In this document: one piece after another, positions 1-7,243 of the stretch
Layout: each line of letters begins with the position of its first letter
How positions within the stretch are numbered: position 1 is the first letter of the stretch
From: Gemmatimonadota bacterium
GTDB lineage: Bacteria; JBHIER01; G020348925
DNA: 16,545 nt
NCBI GenBank assembly: GCA_020348925.1
Contig: CP070758.1
Location: 542,742-559,286, forward strand
Direction: 5' to 3'
Program-made: the position numbers and the translations under genes
Notes under the pieces: generated by a model
Told to the model about the DNA's origin: nothing
Database searches by the model: none
The model's input: only the letters and a program-made list of their open reading frames with translations

Positions 1-380
1 AATAAAATCGTCATGGGATTTGTTAACGTAAGAAAAAAAGAAGAAATATAAGCATTGAAGTATTTTGCTTTCTTCAATATCGAAGGATCCTTCAGGGATT
101 TTGACAGAAAAGCCCTCACTCCAAGATAACAGAGGAAGATGCCGCCTGTGAGGCTGAACCAAAATGTGTGTTGAACTAAAAAATGAGAGATGACTGTCAA
201 GCCAAAGGCAGCGACGGACCCGTAGAGTGCATCGGCTGTCGCCGCACCAAGGCCGGTATACACTCCCGAACGGTAGCCGCCGTTTATGGTTCTTTGAATA
301 CACAGAACCCCGATCGGTCCGACGGGTGCAGCGATGGAAAATCCAATGATCAAACCTTTTAAGAATATGGGGATTTCCAT
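1..380 (-). CDS. LysE/RhtB-family amino-acid or metabolite exporter (partial, C-terminus beyond left edge)
   Basis: An open frame reads leftward from an ATG at 380 to the window edge, giving about 126 residues with no stop. The N-terminus has the LysE-superfamily signature in its first helix, SIAAPVGPIGVLCIQRTI at about residues 15-32, followed by a glycine-rich second helix (GVYTGLGAATADALYGS). The hydrophobic segment FFLTLTNPMTIL near the edge matches the family's conserved T-N-P motif before the next membrane span. Family members are inner-membrane exporters of about 200 residues with six helices, which pump out amino acids or related solutes. The substrate cannot be told from sequence. 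About two thirds of the protein is present. No strong Shine-Dalgarno precedes the ATG. The gene lies 127 bp downstream of the dipeptidase on the same strand, so it may be the last gene of that unit; export of dipeptide breakdown products is a guess. Confidence 0.85.
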   Translation of the reverse strand, partial: MEIPIFLKGLIIGFSIAAPVGPIGVLCIQRTINGGYRSGVYTGLGAATADALYGSVAAFGLTVISHFLVQHTFWFSLTGGIFLCYLGVRAFLSKSLKDPSILKKAKYFNAYISSFFLTLTNPMTIL

Positions 381-507
381 AGATCACAACATTTCAGAAT
401 TTCTTAATACTCCCTAATCAAATGCAACACGGAGATTGGAGATATTCCGAAAAGGTCGAAAAGCTGAAAAATGAACGCTTCTTTGGGCTTTCGAAAACTC
501 TGTTGAA

Positions 508-1527
508 TCAAGTTCTTTGTAAATCGTACAAATTACGTTGTATGAAATTTGTGACGTTTCGAAAGGCCAAGGCTTTTTGTTCCTCTCCGTTCAATATGCC
601 GTTCAATTGTCTGAGAATCTCCTGATACTTTCCGGCATGTTCATGCTCCTTGAAAAAGAACGGAATGCGGCTCTTATCAGGATGATATTTCCAACAGAAA
701 AAATCGGCGCCGAAGCATAGGGCATCCTTTGCACCCATCTCGAAACCGTGTTGGATGTGCTGTGTCAGCATTTTAGGATCATCAGGGTGCAGGAAGTTTC
801 TCAGGAAGTTCATCCCGATGAGGCCTTTGCGGCGGATAATCTCCGTGGCTATCTCATCGGAGAGATTGCGATCGTGATCGTACACGGCCCTGAAATTGGA
901 GTGGCTGGCGATGACGGGGATGTTCAGACCTTTCCTGTCGATGTAGTCGAGTATGTCGTGGGCCAGGGTGGTGCTGGTATGGGACAGGTCCACGGCGATA
1001 CGCCTGCCATCGAGATAATCCATCAGAACTTTGCCGTCGTCTTTGAGGCCGGACTTCGAACTATTGCCACCGCCGAAGCGATTTTCACCATGATGCGTGA
1101 GTGAGAGATACAACAGGCGTTCGGTTTTCTGAAGTATCTGCTCCAATCGAGTGAAGGTCTGTTCCAATGGCTCGTCTTCCTCGCAGAGCCCGGAAACATT
1201 CTCAATGGCGGCGAGGATTCCGGTTTTTTTCGAACCAAGAGCTCCGTGCAATTGCTTTGGGCCGGCAAGAGGTGTGAAGAACTGGTTCTCATCCCGGAGC
1301 AGTTGTCGGAATATCTCGGCTTGTTTTCTGGCCAGGTCCGCACTCCCCTTTTCTGTAGATGTATATATGGCCAAAACTTGCAGCTTGACGTTGCCCTCCT
1401 GCAGGTGGGGAATGGCACAGCCGATATCCTCTTTGTTCGCAGGATGAGCGCCTTTGACGCTGGCGAGGTAGACAAGCAGGTCGCAGTGCATGTCGAAAAT
1501 CGGATGAGCGTCTCTATCGGGGATCAT
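508..1527 (-). CDS. M19-family (renal-type) membrane dipeptidase
   Basis: The 339-residue product has the metal-binding pattern of peptidase family M19: HxD near the N-terminus (H14, D16 in FDMHCDLL), a bridging glutamate in AAIEN (E109), two histidines in DLSH (H183) and ASHS (H209), and a late aspartate in GADF (D275). Spacing and length (family usually 310-400) agree with a full TIM-barrel dizinc dipeptidase. Relatives hydrolyse dipeptides, including Cys-Gly types and some containing D-residues; the substrate here is unknown. No signal peptide or membrane segment is visible, so it is probably cytoplasmic despite the family name. The start is firm: its ATG overlaps the stop of the upstream flavoprotein gene as ATGA, and a GGAG lies 8 nt upstream inside that gene, implying translational coupling. 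Confidence 0.92.
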   Translation of the reverse strand: MIPDRDAHPIFDMHCDLLVYLASVKGAHPANKEDIGCAIPHLQEGNVKLQVLAIYTSTEKGSADLARKQAEIFRQLLRDENQFFTPLAGPKQLHGALGSKKTGILAAIENVSGLCEEDEPLEQTFTRLEQILQKTERLLYLSLTHHGENRFGGGNSSKSGLKDDGKVLMDYLDGRRIAVDLSHTSTTLAHDILDYIDRKGLNIPVIASHSNFRAVYDHDRNLSDEIATEIIRRKGLIGMNFLRNFLHPDDPKMLTQHIQHGFEMGAKDALCFGADFFCWKYHPDKSRIPFFFKEHEHAGKYQEILRQLNGILNGEEQKALAFRNVTNFIQRNLYDLQRT

Positions 1528-2111
1528 TTACTTGACTCCATAGTCTCAATGACTTTCTTACCCGCCACCCGGGCACTGTCAAGGACGTCGGGATAGTTTC
1601 GCACGTCTCCGGGTTTGTGAGCTCCCGGGGCAACGACGGTGGCGAAGAGTTCCATCTTGAGCCAATCGAGTGCACCCTGGAACATCCCTGTGGTGTGACG
1701 GGCAGAGGTCTGCTTCGTATCCTCCAACGGTATTGCGAGGATGGCCCGTTTCCCCTTGAATGACACAATACCTCCGTGGTGGGCTCCGTACCAACGGTCG
1801 AGGAAGGTTTTGAACTGGGCTGTGGGACCGTAGTAGTAAATCGGTGTGCCCAGAACCCAGACCTGGCTGTGCTGCATCTTCTCAAAGAGAACCTGCATGT
1901 CGTCCTGCTGCACGCAATCGCCGATTTCGTAGCAGGCATCGCAACCCTGACAGGGCGCAATAGCGAGCTCGGTCAGGATAATCTTCTCCACCACTGCGCC
2001 CCCTTCCGCCGCCCCGGAGAGGACCTCATCCACGAGGATTTCCGTATTCCCCCCGCGGCGCGGACTTCCCACGATACCCAAAACTCGGGTACGATCTTTG
2101 TCGCCGTTCAT
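1524..2111 (-). CDS. NADPH-dependent FMN reductase-like flavoprotein with Isf-type cysteine cluster
   Basis: The product is 195 residues from the chosen start. It has the flavodoxin-like FMN phosphate loop GSPRRGGNTE (residues 15-24) and a later flavin-site segment GTPIYYYGPTAQFKTFLDR, as in NADPH-dependent FMN reductases and iron-sulfur flavoproteins. Between them PCQGCDACYEIGDCVQQDDM carries C54, C57, C60 and C66. This CX2CX2CX5C spacing resembles the compact 4Fe-4S motif of the Methanosarcina Isf family, so the protein may bind both FMN and a cluster and act as a cytoplasmic electron carrier or reductase. An in-frame ATG at 2156 would add 15 residues, but the ATG at 2111 has AAAGGAG six bases upstream and yields the usual family N-terminus. 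The gene ends in a 4-bp overlap with the dipeptidase. Cluster binding is inferred. Confidence 0.88.
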   Translation of the reverse strand: MNGDKDRTRVLGIVGSPRRGGNTEILVDEVLSGAAEGGAVVEKIILTELAIAPCQGCDACYEIGDCVQQDDMQVLFEKMQHSQVWVLGTPIYYYGPTAQFKTFLDRWYGAHHGGIVSFKGKRAILAIPLEDTKQTSARHTTGMFQGALDWLKMELFATVVAPGAHKPGDVRNYPDVLDSARVAGKKVIETMESSK

Positions 2112-2117
2112 CAGTAT

Positions 2118-2124
2118 CTCCTTT
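2118..2124 (-). promoter_or_regulatory. Ribosome binding site that fixes the flavoprotein start
   Basis: On the minus strand AAAGGAG lies six bases before the ATG at 2111. No comparable site precedes the alternative ATG at 2156, so the shorter start is preferred. Confidence 0.7.
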
Positions 2125-2169
2125 ATTGGAGTGATAAGATTTTCGTCGTTTGCCATTCAAAAAAAATTC

Positions 2170-2934
2170 TTATTTGAGTAAAAGTAAAGTCGAGGCAAGT
2201 GTTGATGCAAGAATCAAAATTCGGTATGGCTTATCGGGGATGGCCCGAACAATCCGGATCCCAAAATAAAAACCGCCCACAATGGCCGGTGCCATAAGGA
2301 GATCGAACGCCATGGTTTTCAGGGTTACGGTCTTCCAGAAAATGACATGCAGGGGTATTTTCGATAGGCCGACCAGAACGAAAAGGCAGGATGCAGTACC
2401 TATAAGGTTATACTTCGGAAGGCGCATGGCCAGCAGGTAGAGCCACATGAGTGGACCTCCGACATTTCCGACCATCGTAGCAAATCCTCCCGAGATACCC
2501 AACACCATAGGAAACCACCAGCCTTCGGGGACTGTGACACTTTGCTCCCCTATATCCTGCCGTGTCATGACGGCAATTCCGGCGAATACAGTTCCAGCCA
2601 GGATTTTCTTGAAGAGATCATCGGAGATGAAATTCCCTACGAGGAGTCCCGCCATGATCCCCAATAGAATCCACGGCATGAAGCGCACGACGTACTTCCA
2701 ACGCGCATGATGGTTGTAATAATGAACGGCCAAAATATCCGCAATGATGTTTATGGGTAAGACAACCCCTGTTGATGCTCTTCCTCCAAAGAGGTTCGCC
2801 ATAATGAGTACGACAAGCGAATTGAGACCCATCAATCCCGCTTTCGTAATGCCGGCAAGCATTCCACATGCGAGTGAAAAAATCCATGTCAGAGGCGAGA
2901 GATTGGACCATTCAAATGACACGGTCATCACCAT
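2170..2934 (-). CDS. TauE/SafE-family (sulfite exporter-type) permease
   Basis: The product is about 254 residues and strongly hydrophobic, with roughly eight predicted membrane helices. Features of the TauE/SafE (DUF81) family are visible: a first-helix stretch GMLAGITKAGLMGLNSLVV, the segment STGVVLPINIIADILAV after the second helix, and a mirrored second half containing GFATMVGNVGGPLMWLYLLA. Members are inner-membrane carriers proposed to export sulfite, sulfoacetate or other small organosulfur anions, but most are uncharacterised. A GTG at 2943 would add three residues; the ATG at 2934 is preferred because AGGTG lies six bases upstream. It sits 58 bp upstream of the flavoprotein and 103 bp downstream of the selenoprotein-like gene. 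A role in sulfur or selenium compound handling is possible from context but not shown. Confidence 0.88.
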   Translation of the reverse strand: MVMTVSFEWSNLSPLTWIFSLACGMLAGITKAGLMGLNSLVVLIMANLFGGRASTGVVLPINIIADILAVHYYNHHARWKYVVRFMPWILLGIMAGLLVGNFISDDLFKKILAGTVFAGIAVMTRQDIGEQSVTVPEGWWFPMVLGISGGFATMVGNVGGPLMWLYLLAMRLPKYNLIGTASCLFVLVGLSKIPLHVIFWKTVTLKTMAFDLLMAPAIVGGFYFGIRIVRAIPDKPYRILILASTLASTLLLLK

Positions 2935-3037
2935 TTTTGACACCTGAATACATTATCGAAAAAACTGCCATACCTGTCCCTGCTAAAGTTCTGAAACGAT
3001 TCCGGAAGGCATTTCGTCTTCCATTTACCTTGGCTCA

Positions 3038-3409
3038 CTATTTTTCGGTTGAGCCCTTCCTTTTCGTTTTATCCAATTCATCCAAAACTTTGAAGACATA
3101 GCGAGCGGACCAGTCTATTACATTGCCGCCTAACGCCAAAGCGACAGCGGTCGCTTCCAATATCTCCTTTCGATCGACGCCAAGGTCAACAGCACTGTTG
3201 ACGTGATACTCTATTCAGCCATAACATCCGTTGCTGATACTTATTCCCAGAGCGATCAGCTCTTTGTATTTTTGTTTAAGAGCTCCATCCTTCAAAGCGT
3301 TCTCTTCGATCTGTGCCAGTTCACGAAATGTGCTTACACCGCTGAGGTACATCTTGGCATTGTACTTTTTTCTTAACTGCTGAATGTCATGAATATCGTC
3401 GAACATCAT
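3038..3409 (-). CDS. AhpD/carboxymuconolactone decarboxylase-family selenoprotein (in-frame UGA read as selenocysteine)
   Basis: A conventional reading gives only 64 residues and stops at TGA 3215-3217. Reading through the TGA gives 123 residues ending at TAG 3038-3040, the usual size for a single-domain AhpD/CMD protein. The N-terminal half ends KYKELIALGISISNGCYG, and the continuation is IEYHVNSAVDLGVDRKEILE then ATAVALALGGNVIDW. AhpD proteins carry CxxCxxxH at this point; here it is C62-Y-G-U65-I-E-Y-H69, with the TGA replacing the resolving cysteine. A SECIS-like hairpin follows the TGA. Family members are thiol-dependent peroxidase/reductase partners, and CxxU/UxxC versions are known selenoproteins. 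Adjacent ATGs at 3409 and 3406 are both possible; AGGAGG is 2 nt from the first and 5 nt from the second, favouring the second. Alternatives are a nonsense-inactivated gene or a sequencing error, less likely given exact placement and the hairpin. Confidence 0.85.
3185..3217 (-). promoter_or_regulatory. Bacterial-type SECIS element with its UGA (selenocysteine insertion)
   Basis: On the minus strand the UGA (3217-3215) is followed by 12 nt and then a perfect hairpin: GUCAACA (3202-3196), loop GUGC (3195-3192), UGUUGAC (3191-3185). The apical loop begins 19 nt after the UGA and opens with G-U. This fits the known bacterial pattern of a small G-containing loop about 16-37 nt downstream of the UGA, within the coding sequence. 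SelB binding is inferred. Confidence 0.75.
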
Positions 3410-3546
3410 AGCCTCCTTTCCTTGGCTCCGGCAAGAGTTGCCCCTTCATAAAGAATACCGACACGCCTGTTAAGACTCTTACCTCGATTCTCTTCAGTTT
3501 CTTTAGACAAACATAACGATTTTCATGTCACCATAATAACCTCCTC

Positions 3547-5859
3547 TCACATTTGAAACAGATATTGCAGCTTGACGAAAAACTGCCGCGAGGTCAAACG
3601 GGTCGAGCATTCGGTTCCATCAATCCCCAGACCGTTATATTTACAGTAGTCGTACGTCGTTCCAAAGTAGAAAAGAGAGAAAGGACTCAACCGGTAGGTC
3701 AACAGCGGGTCAACATCCCAGGTTTCATAGAAGTCGTTGTACTGTATGACCCAGCGTAATGACAGTTCCCTTGTAATTTGATAATACAGCCGTGTCCTGA
3801 AAATGGATCCTTCGAAGAGACTCTCGTCGGACTCGAGATCGTTACTGGTCGCATATGTAAAAGAGGGTTCGAGGAGTAACCTGCGGGTCGGTCTGATGTA
3901 ACCGTAGAGATCAATTTGGCTTTCCTTTCCCATGACCGGAGGGTTTTCCAGACGGGCGATCCGATGGCCGTAGTCCATTGAAAATTCCAGGGAGAGCATT
4001 TCGCTGAAATTCCTGGATGCATAGAGATTTCCATTCCATATGTTTTGAAACCGTATTCCTTTCAACCGCTCTGCTCTTCGTGCATATGAACAAGAGACGG
4101 TCACCTGACCTTTGAGCTGAACAGCGATCTCGCCTTTGATCACTTCTATCTTCGGCGTGCCGTTGAAATTCCATCGTTTTCCAAAGTAGGCATTCGGCTT
4201 GATACGCTCGACGGCACTGTTCTCAAAGTAAAAAGTGTATGTCGTCGTGAGCTCTGTCTGTCGCCAATTGTTGCTGGGGCGATAACCGAGATCGGCGCGG
4301 TACGTGGGGCTGAATTCCCAGTAGGTGGCGTCGAAATCGAGATGGCGGGAGCGCTCTTCGAGGTTGATTGTGAGAGCGTGTCCTGCGAAAGATTCACCGT
4401 CAAAAGCGGCCGTATGCGAGCCACCGTCGAAGGTGGAATCGATCACATCATCTTGGATAAGTTCTTCGATATCCTCTGAGAGCTTCTCGTCCTCCGGCTC
4501 CATCGTGTAACTGCCAATCACCTGGCCCTGCAATCGAAAGTTCTTGTGCAGGTATATCTGACTGTCAAAGCTCGCAAGCGTACCTGAGCCGCCTCCGTCC
4601 AGGCGGCGATCGGTCACCAGAAGTCCGGCGTGAGAATCCGTGCCGAAAGTCCTTTTCATCCTGAGAACGTTTGAACAGCTTTTTCCGGCTGAAAGAAGCC
4701 CGCTGCTCTCCTCAAAGGGCAGTACTATTGGCGAGTCCTCATCGCGCGCCACCACATAGGCGTAACTCGTCTTATTCATTCGCCCCGTCATCTTCGCCGC
4801 CAACCGGGGATTGTTGATTGTCCGGGTGTAAAAGGTAATGATCCACGTATTGAACAGGTCGCTGCCCTCCTGGAAAAAAGGCCGTCGCTCCGGGTAAAAC
4901 AGGGCGAAGGTGGTATTGACGTCTATCTGGTCGGCGTCCGCTTCGACCTGACTGAAATCCGGATTCACGGTCGCTTCAACGGCGATATTAGAGGTCGGCT
5001 CGAAGGTGGCACTCATTGAAAGCTCCCCCTCGGGGTCGCCATTCTCAAATCTGAAGGGCGAATCGGCGGTTCCGCCTCCGTTCAGGGCGCCTGACTGGTA
5101 ACTGATGAGGCTCGGCAGGATTTCGACACCTTTTCCCGGCTCTATGTTCCGGATCCCCTCAATGGTTCCCCACTGACACGGCCGGCAGGGCTCGTTTCGG
5201 TCGTAAGCCGCCCAGGAATATTCGCGCCAGCTCTGGCGCGGGTGAATGCGATAAAAGTCGACCTTCCAGACCTGCTCCTGCTGATTGGGAAAACGGAGGC
5301 TGGAGAAGGGGACGGCGATCTCCACCTGGTAGCCGAAATCCGTGATCTCCCCCGCCGACTCCCAGATCACGTCGTACCCGATGTCCCAACCGCCGCTGCG
5401 CGACCACAGCCAGTCGCACTGGATCCCGTAGGGATTGGCCATAAGCTCATAGGCCCACGCGGCGTCGCCGTAGGTATCGATCAAAAGCTCGACAACGTCG
5501 TTGCCCCGCAGTTGATCCCGGTCACAGTATGTGGCCCGAACCGCTGCCGGATCGTCGTAACAGAGAAAGGCGACGTACAGATGTTGATCGTCATAGGTTA
5601 TGAGGGCTTTTGTCTCCACCGGAGGTTTCGTTTGATCACCGGGCTCGTGTTCGGCAAAATTGTCCGCCACAGCGGCCCCATGCCAGCCGGGATCGTCCAG
5701 CCGTCCGTCGATCTTTACGATCCCAGCAGCCGGCTTTACTTCGAGCGTGGGATTGAATACAGGAGTGAAGGTGTCACTGTTTTCAGAACTTGAGGTGAGT
5801 GACACCGTTGCTAAGAGAAACAAGGCTGCCATTACTGGAGAGATGCTTTTGCGTTTCAT
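3547..5859 (-). CDS. CBM9-like/DUF5916 outer-membrane beta-barrel protein
   Basis: From the chosen start the product is 770 residues. It begins with a Sec signal peptide (MKRKSISPVMAALFLLATVS, then SLTSSS). A carbohydrate-binding family 9-like (DOMON-type) beta-sandwich follows over about residues 35-230, with KIDGRLDDPGW, TYDDQHLYVAFLCYD, MANPYGIQCDW and VEIAVPFSSLRFP. The DUF5916 region then opens with NPDFSQVEADADQIDVNTTF and ALFYPERRPFFQEGSDLF, followed by alternating strands typical of an outer-membrane barrel to the end (LQYLFQM). Function of the family is unknown; a role in binding or moving glycans or other ligands at the outer membrane is inferred. An upstream in-frame ATG at 5961 would add 34 charged residues before the signal, so it is rejected; the ATG at 5859 has GGAGG six bases upstream. 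No TonB box is obvious. Confidence 0.9.
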   Translation of the reverse strand: MKRKSISPVMAALFLLATVSLTSSSENSDTFTPVFNPTLEVKPAAGIVKIDGRLDDPGWHGAAVADNFAEHEPGDQTKPPVETKALITYDDQHLYVAFLCYDDPAAVRATYCDRDQLRGNDVVELLIDTYGDAAWAYELMANPYGIQCDWLWSRSGGWDIGYDVIWESAGEITDFGYQVEIAVPFSSLRFPNQQEQVWKVDFYRIHPRQSWREYSWAAYDRNEPCRPCQWGTIEGIRNIEPGKGVEILPSLISYQSGALNGGGTADSPFRFENGDPEGELSMSATFEPTSNIAVEATVNPDFSQVEADADQIDVNTTFALFYPERRPFFQEGSDLFNTWIITFYTRTINNPRLAAKMTGRMNKTSYAYVVARDEDSPIVLPFEESSGLLSAGKSCSNVLRMKRTFGTDSHAGLLVTDRRLDGGGSGTLASFDSQIYLHKNFRLQGQVIGSYTMEPEDEKLSEDIEELIQDDVIDSTFDGGSHTAAFDGESFAGHALTINLEERSRHLDFDATYWEFSPTYRADLGYRPSNNWRQTELTTTYTFYFENSAVERIKPNAYFGKRWNFNGTPKIEVIKGEIAVQLKGQVTVSCSYARRAERLKGIRFQNIWNGNLYASRNFSEMLSLEFSMDYGHRIARLENPPVMGKESQIDLYGYIRPTRRLLLEPSFTYATSNDLESDESLFEGSIFRTRLYYQITRELSLRWVIQYNDFYETWDVDPLLTYRLSPFSLFYFGTTYDYCKYNGLGIDGTECSTRLTSRQFFVKLQYLFQM

Positions 5860-5928
5860 TTGTCTCCTCCTTGTTCTTCGGGCTTTGTTTGTCAGGCGAT
5901 ATACATTCGAATTTTTACGGTTCATATT

Positions 5929-5943
5929 GTTGCAAGTTGCAAC
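5929..5943. promoter_or_regulatory. 15-bp palindrome upstream of the outer-membrane protein gene
   Basis: GTTGCAAGTTGCAAC is a perfect 7-bp inverted repeat around one central base. It lies 70 bp before the start at 5859, in the cupin-barrel protein spacer. It could be a dimeric repressor or activator site. No regulator can be assigned. Confidence 0.35.
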
Positions 5944-6014
5944 TATTTTATTGCTTTTCACGGCAGCCGCAGTGTTGTGGCGTTGTACAGTCCTGTTGAG
6001 CTGGATATGAATTC

Positions 6015-6383
6015 TCAGTCGCCCAGGGGATGTACCTGGCTGTCTTCGACCATCAGCATGACGGCGCCCTCGGGAGCCCGTGTCCGATGTTCAACTCCCT
6101 TCGGCACTGTATACCCTTGATGAGGATTGAGCTCGACCGTGTCACCTTCCACATCGAGCACAAGCCTCCCCTTCAAGACAAAGAAAAACTCATCGGTCTG
6201 TTCGTGCTTATGCCAGTGGAACTCACCCCGGACGATGCCCAGTCGAACAACGCAATCGTTGACCTGGCACAGCGTCTGATTGAACCATTCTTCCCTGCAC
6301 GAGGTCACTATGCTCGGGACGTCAATCAGTTCGGAATACCCGTACTTCGTATTCAGGTCAATTTTGCAATTTTGTGATTTCAT
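6015..6383 (-). CDS. Small single-domain cupin protein
   Basis: The 122-residue product is one cupin barrel. Motif 1 is GEFHWHKHEQTDEFFFVLKG, giving H56, H58 and H60 with E65. Motif 2 is HQGYTVPKGVEHRTR with H99. These provide the 3-His/1-Glu set that binds a divalent metal in many cupins. No signal peptide is present, so it is likely cytoplasmic. Small cupins of this type include isomerases, dioxygenases and ligand sensors, and the reaction here cannot be named. The start is well supported: AGGAGG lies four bases before the ATG. The gene is 58 bp downstream of the LUD-domain gene and 155 bp upstream of the outer-membrane protein gene. Cysteines at 6, 29, 39 and 44 are numerous for such a short protein, but they form no recognised motif. 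Confidence 0.88.
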   Translation of the reverse strand: MKSQNCKIDLNTKYGYSELIDVPSIVTSCREEWFNQTLCQVNDCVVRLGIVRGEFHWHKHEQTDEFFFVLKGRLVLDVEGDTVELNPHQGYTVPKGVEHRTRAPEGAVMLMVEDSQVHPLGD

Positions 6384-6441
6384 GAAACCTCCTTTTTTGT
6401 TAATTCATTCTTACTGCTTTAAAGAGGCGTTCGATACGACG

Positions 6442-7107
6442 TCAATACCCCAGTTCTTCGCCGACCAAGACGACGGTGATGCGATCTGGAGACATGCTCG
6501 ATTCGATGACGACGAGCTGGCTGCAGATCCTGTTGGGAGGGGTGCAGTGGGGGTCCTTGCAGAAACCGAACCGTGAGCAGGGCGTTTCGACATTTACGCG
6601 AATTGAGTCCAGGGGCGCGGCGGTCGTTTTTATTCTGGCAACGGCATCTTCGACAGTCGATACGACTTTGTTCATGCCCACCATGAGGATCACCCTCTTG
6701 GGTCCGAAGATCATACAGGCCACACGATTCCCAATGCCGTCCTGATTGACCAGTTGTCCGTCAGCCGTGATGGCGTTGCTGCTAGCAATAAAGACATCGG
6801 ACAGCAGCCCCGTCCGCCGCATTTCATTGACCTCATCACGGGTAACGCCGTCCTTGTACCGGTCGAGAAGCCTGATGTTCATCTTTCTGAGCGCGTCCAC
6901 CAGACCCGACTCGATGATGGTTTCCGAACCGCCCAGGCCGACCAGCGCACCGTCCGGAATTTTCGCGCAAATTTCCCGAACGGCGATTTCGCTGTTCTCA
7001 CAGTATATCCCTGTCATGTTTCTTCTCTTGAGGTTTTTGATGATCTGCTCCGCCTGATTTTTGTAGATCGTCTCCTTGGGATTCGAGAATGCGTCTTTCG
7101 TCTCCAT
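6442..7107 (-). CDS. LUD-domain protein (DUF162, LutC/YkgG-like lactate-utilization family)
   Basis: From the ATG at 7107 the product is 221 residues, the normal length for the stand-alone LUD family. Typical blocks are visible: VGLGGSETIIESGLVDALRK, GVTRDEVNEMRRTGLLSDVF, ASSNAITADGQLVNQDGIGN, RVACMIFGPKRVILMVGMNK and the C-terminal ITVVLVGEELGY. CSRFGFCKDPHCTPPNRIC holds four cysteines shared by this subgroup. LUD proteins include LutB/LutC subunits of a lactate-oxidising complex, but the single-domain form is widespread without other Lut proteins, and no lutA or lutB is seen here. Function is therefore unassigned, probably cytoplasmic and metabolic. The frame is open farther upstream: an ATG at 7215 with GGAGG eight bases before it would add 36 residues unlike the family. 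The 7107 start, with AAAGGAG eight bases upstream, is preferred. Confidence 0.87.
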   Translation of the reverse strand: METKDAFSNPKETIYKNQAEQIIKNLKRRNMTGIYCENSEIAVREICAKIPDGALVGLGGSETIIESGLVDALRKMNIRLLDRYKDGVTRDEVNEMRRTGLLSDVFIASSNAITADGQLVNQDGIGNRVACMIFGPKRVILMVGMNKVVSTVEDAVARIKTTAAPLDSIRVNVETPCSRFGFCKDPHCTPPNRICSQLVVIESSMSPDRITVVLVGEELGY

Positions 7108-7115
7108 TATTACGG

Positions 7116-7122
7116 CTCCTTT
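7116..7122 (-). promoter_or_regulatory. Ribosome binding site for the preferred LUD-gene start
   Basis: AAAGGAG on the minus strand sits eight bases before the ATG at 7107. A second good site, GGAGG at 7224-7228, precedes the in-frame ATG at 7215. The two sites leave the true N-terminus open; family length favours 7107. Confidence 0.6.
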
Positions 7123-7243
7123 CGAAAACGAGGTTTTGTGATCAATGATTTTACTCACTCCATGAGGTTGATCCTGTTCTCCGACCCCTTTCGTATGGCA
7201 GCAATTGATCTTCATGAGTAACACCTCCAAACGTATCGCAGAG

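Noticed and set aside
3215-3409. 64-residue protein ending at the TGA, as a complete small gene or pseudogene
   Set aside because: The stop replaces an active-site residue, downstream homology-like sequence is intact in the same frame, and a SECIS-like hairpin follows, so selenocysteine recoding explains it better.
4325-5793. Several plus-strand open frames opposite the barrel protein gene (for example 5242-5793)
   Set aside because: They are shadows of a well-supported 770-residue gene on the minus strand, with no motifs or ribosome binding sites of their own.
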